Source: Bacteroidota bacterium (GTDB lineage Bacteria; Bacteroidota; Bacteroidia; Bacteroidales; JAGONC01). From it: 64,000 nucleotides of DNA. Where the stretch lies: contig JAKLFC010000008.1 in NCBI GenBank assembly GCA_022711405.1, forward strand, positions 1-64,000. Direction: 5' to 3'. Under the pieces are notes generated by a model. It had not been told where the DNA came from and made no database searches. It saw nothing but the letters and a program-made list of their open reading frames with translations. The translations under genes and the position numbers were made by a program. Shown here piece by piece: positions 63,440-64,000 of the stretch (the first letter of the stretch is position 1; every line of letters starts with the position of its first letter).

Positions 63440-63783
63440 CTATAAATTATGAAAGTAGAACGCTAGCGTGTGGAAGTCCAGTAATTCCTGGGAGTAGTAG
63501 GGATCTTTGCGGGGCAGCCCGAGGCATATCGTTTGGCCTGTCCCAGTACATTCTGCGGATTCACTGACCCGCGTTTTACTTCCAGGATTCCCAGCAGTCG
63601 GCCGTTTACGAAGAGGGCATAGTCTACCGGCCCGTTCGCCGCAGGGCATTCCTCCAACGTGTAGTGCATCAGGTACGACATCTCCATACTCTCTTTATGC
63701 GGGACGATCACACAACCAGGCGACAGTACCTTCAGCCGCGCATCGATTCGTGTTTTCCTCGTTTTCCATTCGTTTTCGGACAT
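63440..63783 (-). pseudogene. hsdR 5' remnant (frameshifted)
   Basis: The first about 90 residues (63783 downward) resemble the N-terminus of a type I restriction subunit HsdR: TRIDARLKVL, VPHKESMEMSYLMHYTLEEC, ANGPVDYALFVNGRLLGILEVKRG and NPQNVLGQAKRYASG (cut for length). This includes a PD-(D/E)XK core. Then the frame reads into unrelated sequence and stops at 63463, whereas the neighbouring frame (stop near 63440) continues as GLPRKDPYYSQELLDFH, so a frameshift seems to have broken the gene before the rest was lost. No helicase part remains. Confidence 0.72.
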
Positions 63784-64000
63784 GAGAGAAAAAATTCATA
63801 GGAGTAGGGAATCAAAGGTAGGAAATCAATGTGAAGAAAGGAAATTATGGGAGGGGGTAATTAATTTAGGCGAAATTATTACGTTGTTAATTTTGATAAT
63901 CCCGATTCTCCATTCCCCCTCAGTTATATTTAGGTGTTTGGATTGACAGTTTATGGCTTAATGTTTGGATTAACTTCCCACTTGCAGCCGCGGTGAGGGA
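63784..64000. other. Right-end intergenic region
   Basis: 217 bases, A+T-rich, with no reading frame, repeat or clear hairpin that I can support. Confidence 0.6.

Noticed and set aside
60108..63783. A working type I restriction-modification system
   Set aside because: No hsdM is present, both hsdS copies are 3' fragments, and the hsdR start is frameshifted and lacks the motor domain.

Overview
The window is a Bacteroidota chromosome segment, most likely from an environmental or gut-type anaerobe of the Bacteroidia. The evidence is a SusC/SusD pair, type IX secretion (T9SS) C-terminal sorting domains on several giant exported proteins, TPR-transmembrane-LuxR regulators, scarce Shine-Dalgarno sequences, and several promoters of the Bacteroidota type (TTTG at -33, TAnnTTTG at -7). 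Base composition is roughly balanced, except for a visibly A+T-richer right end (about 60.3-63.4 kb).

Layout. 0-5.2 kb: the 3' part of a giant repeat-rich T9SS substrate, a small exported protein that shares its C-terminal domain, and a Trp/Tyr-rich exported protein ending at a good intrinsic terminator. 5.3-9.7 kb: a MacAB-like export operon (one ATPase, two paralogous permeases, one adaptor; no TolC-like gene here). 9.8-21.0 kb: two very large exported proteins (1913 aa with duplicated propellers; 1131 aa with dockerin-like and three FISUMP domains) on either side of a membrane TPR/LuxR regulator. 21.2-24.6 kb: a cyclase-family lipoprotein divergent from a carotenoid pair (phytoene desaturase and synthase). 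24.8-27.0 kb: a DPP7-like S46 dipeptidyl-peptidase.

27.0-56.0 kb is a large polysaccharide-utilisation locus (PUL), almost all on the minus strand and headed by a divergent AraC-type regulator. In transcription order it holds a cytoplasmic DUF5107-TPR protein, an MFS sugar porter, a GH2 lipoprotein, a GH2-GH43 fusion, a sialate-O-acetylesterase-type esterase, a GH51-like/beta-helix fusion, another GH2, a glycan-binding-type lipoprotein, SusC, SusD, a DUF4091 protein and an exported DUF5107 protein. The set suggests an acetylated galactose- and arabinose-containing glycan such as pectic side chains or arabinogalactan; the substrate is inferred. The likely flow is capture and import by SusC/D and the surface lipoprotein, trimming by lipoprotein and periplasmic hydrolases and the esterase, then monosaccharide uptake by the MFS porter, with the AraC protein as sensor. 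A family of GC-rich palindromic repeats lies at gene junctions in this PUL, and one copy is read in frame as the linker of the GH2-GH43 fusion.

56.0-60.1 kb: a T9SS substrate with PKD and GEVED domains, divergent from a small lipoprotein. 60.1-64.0 kb: an eroded type I restriction-modification locus. It has two 3' remnants of hsdS in direct orientation around a HigBA-like toxin-antitoxin module, a voltage-gated-channel-like protein with an atypical pore loop, an intact HsdR-N-like PD-(D/E)XK protein and a broken hsdR 5' remnant.
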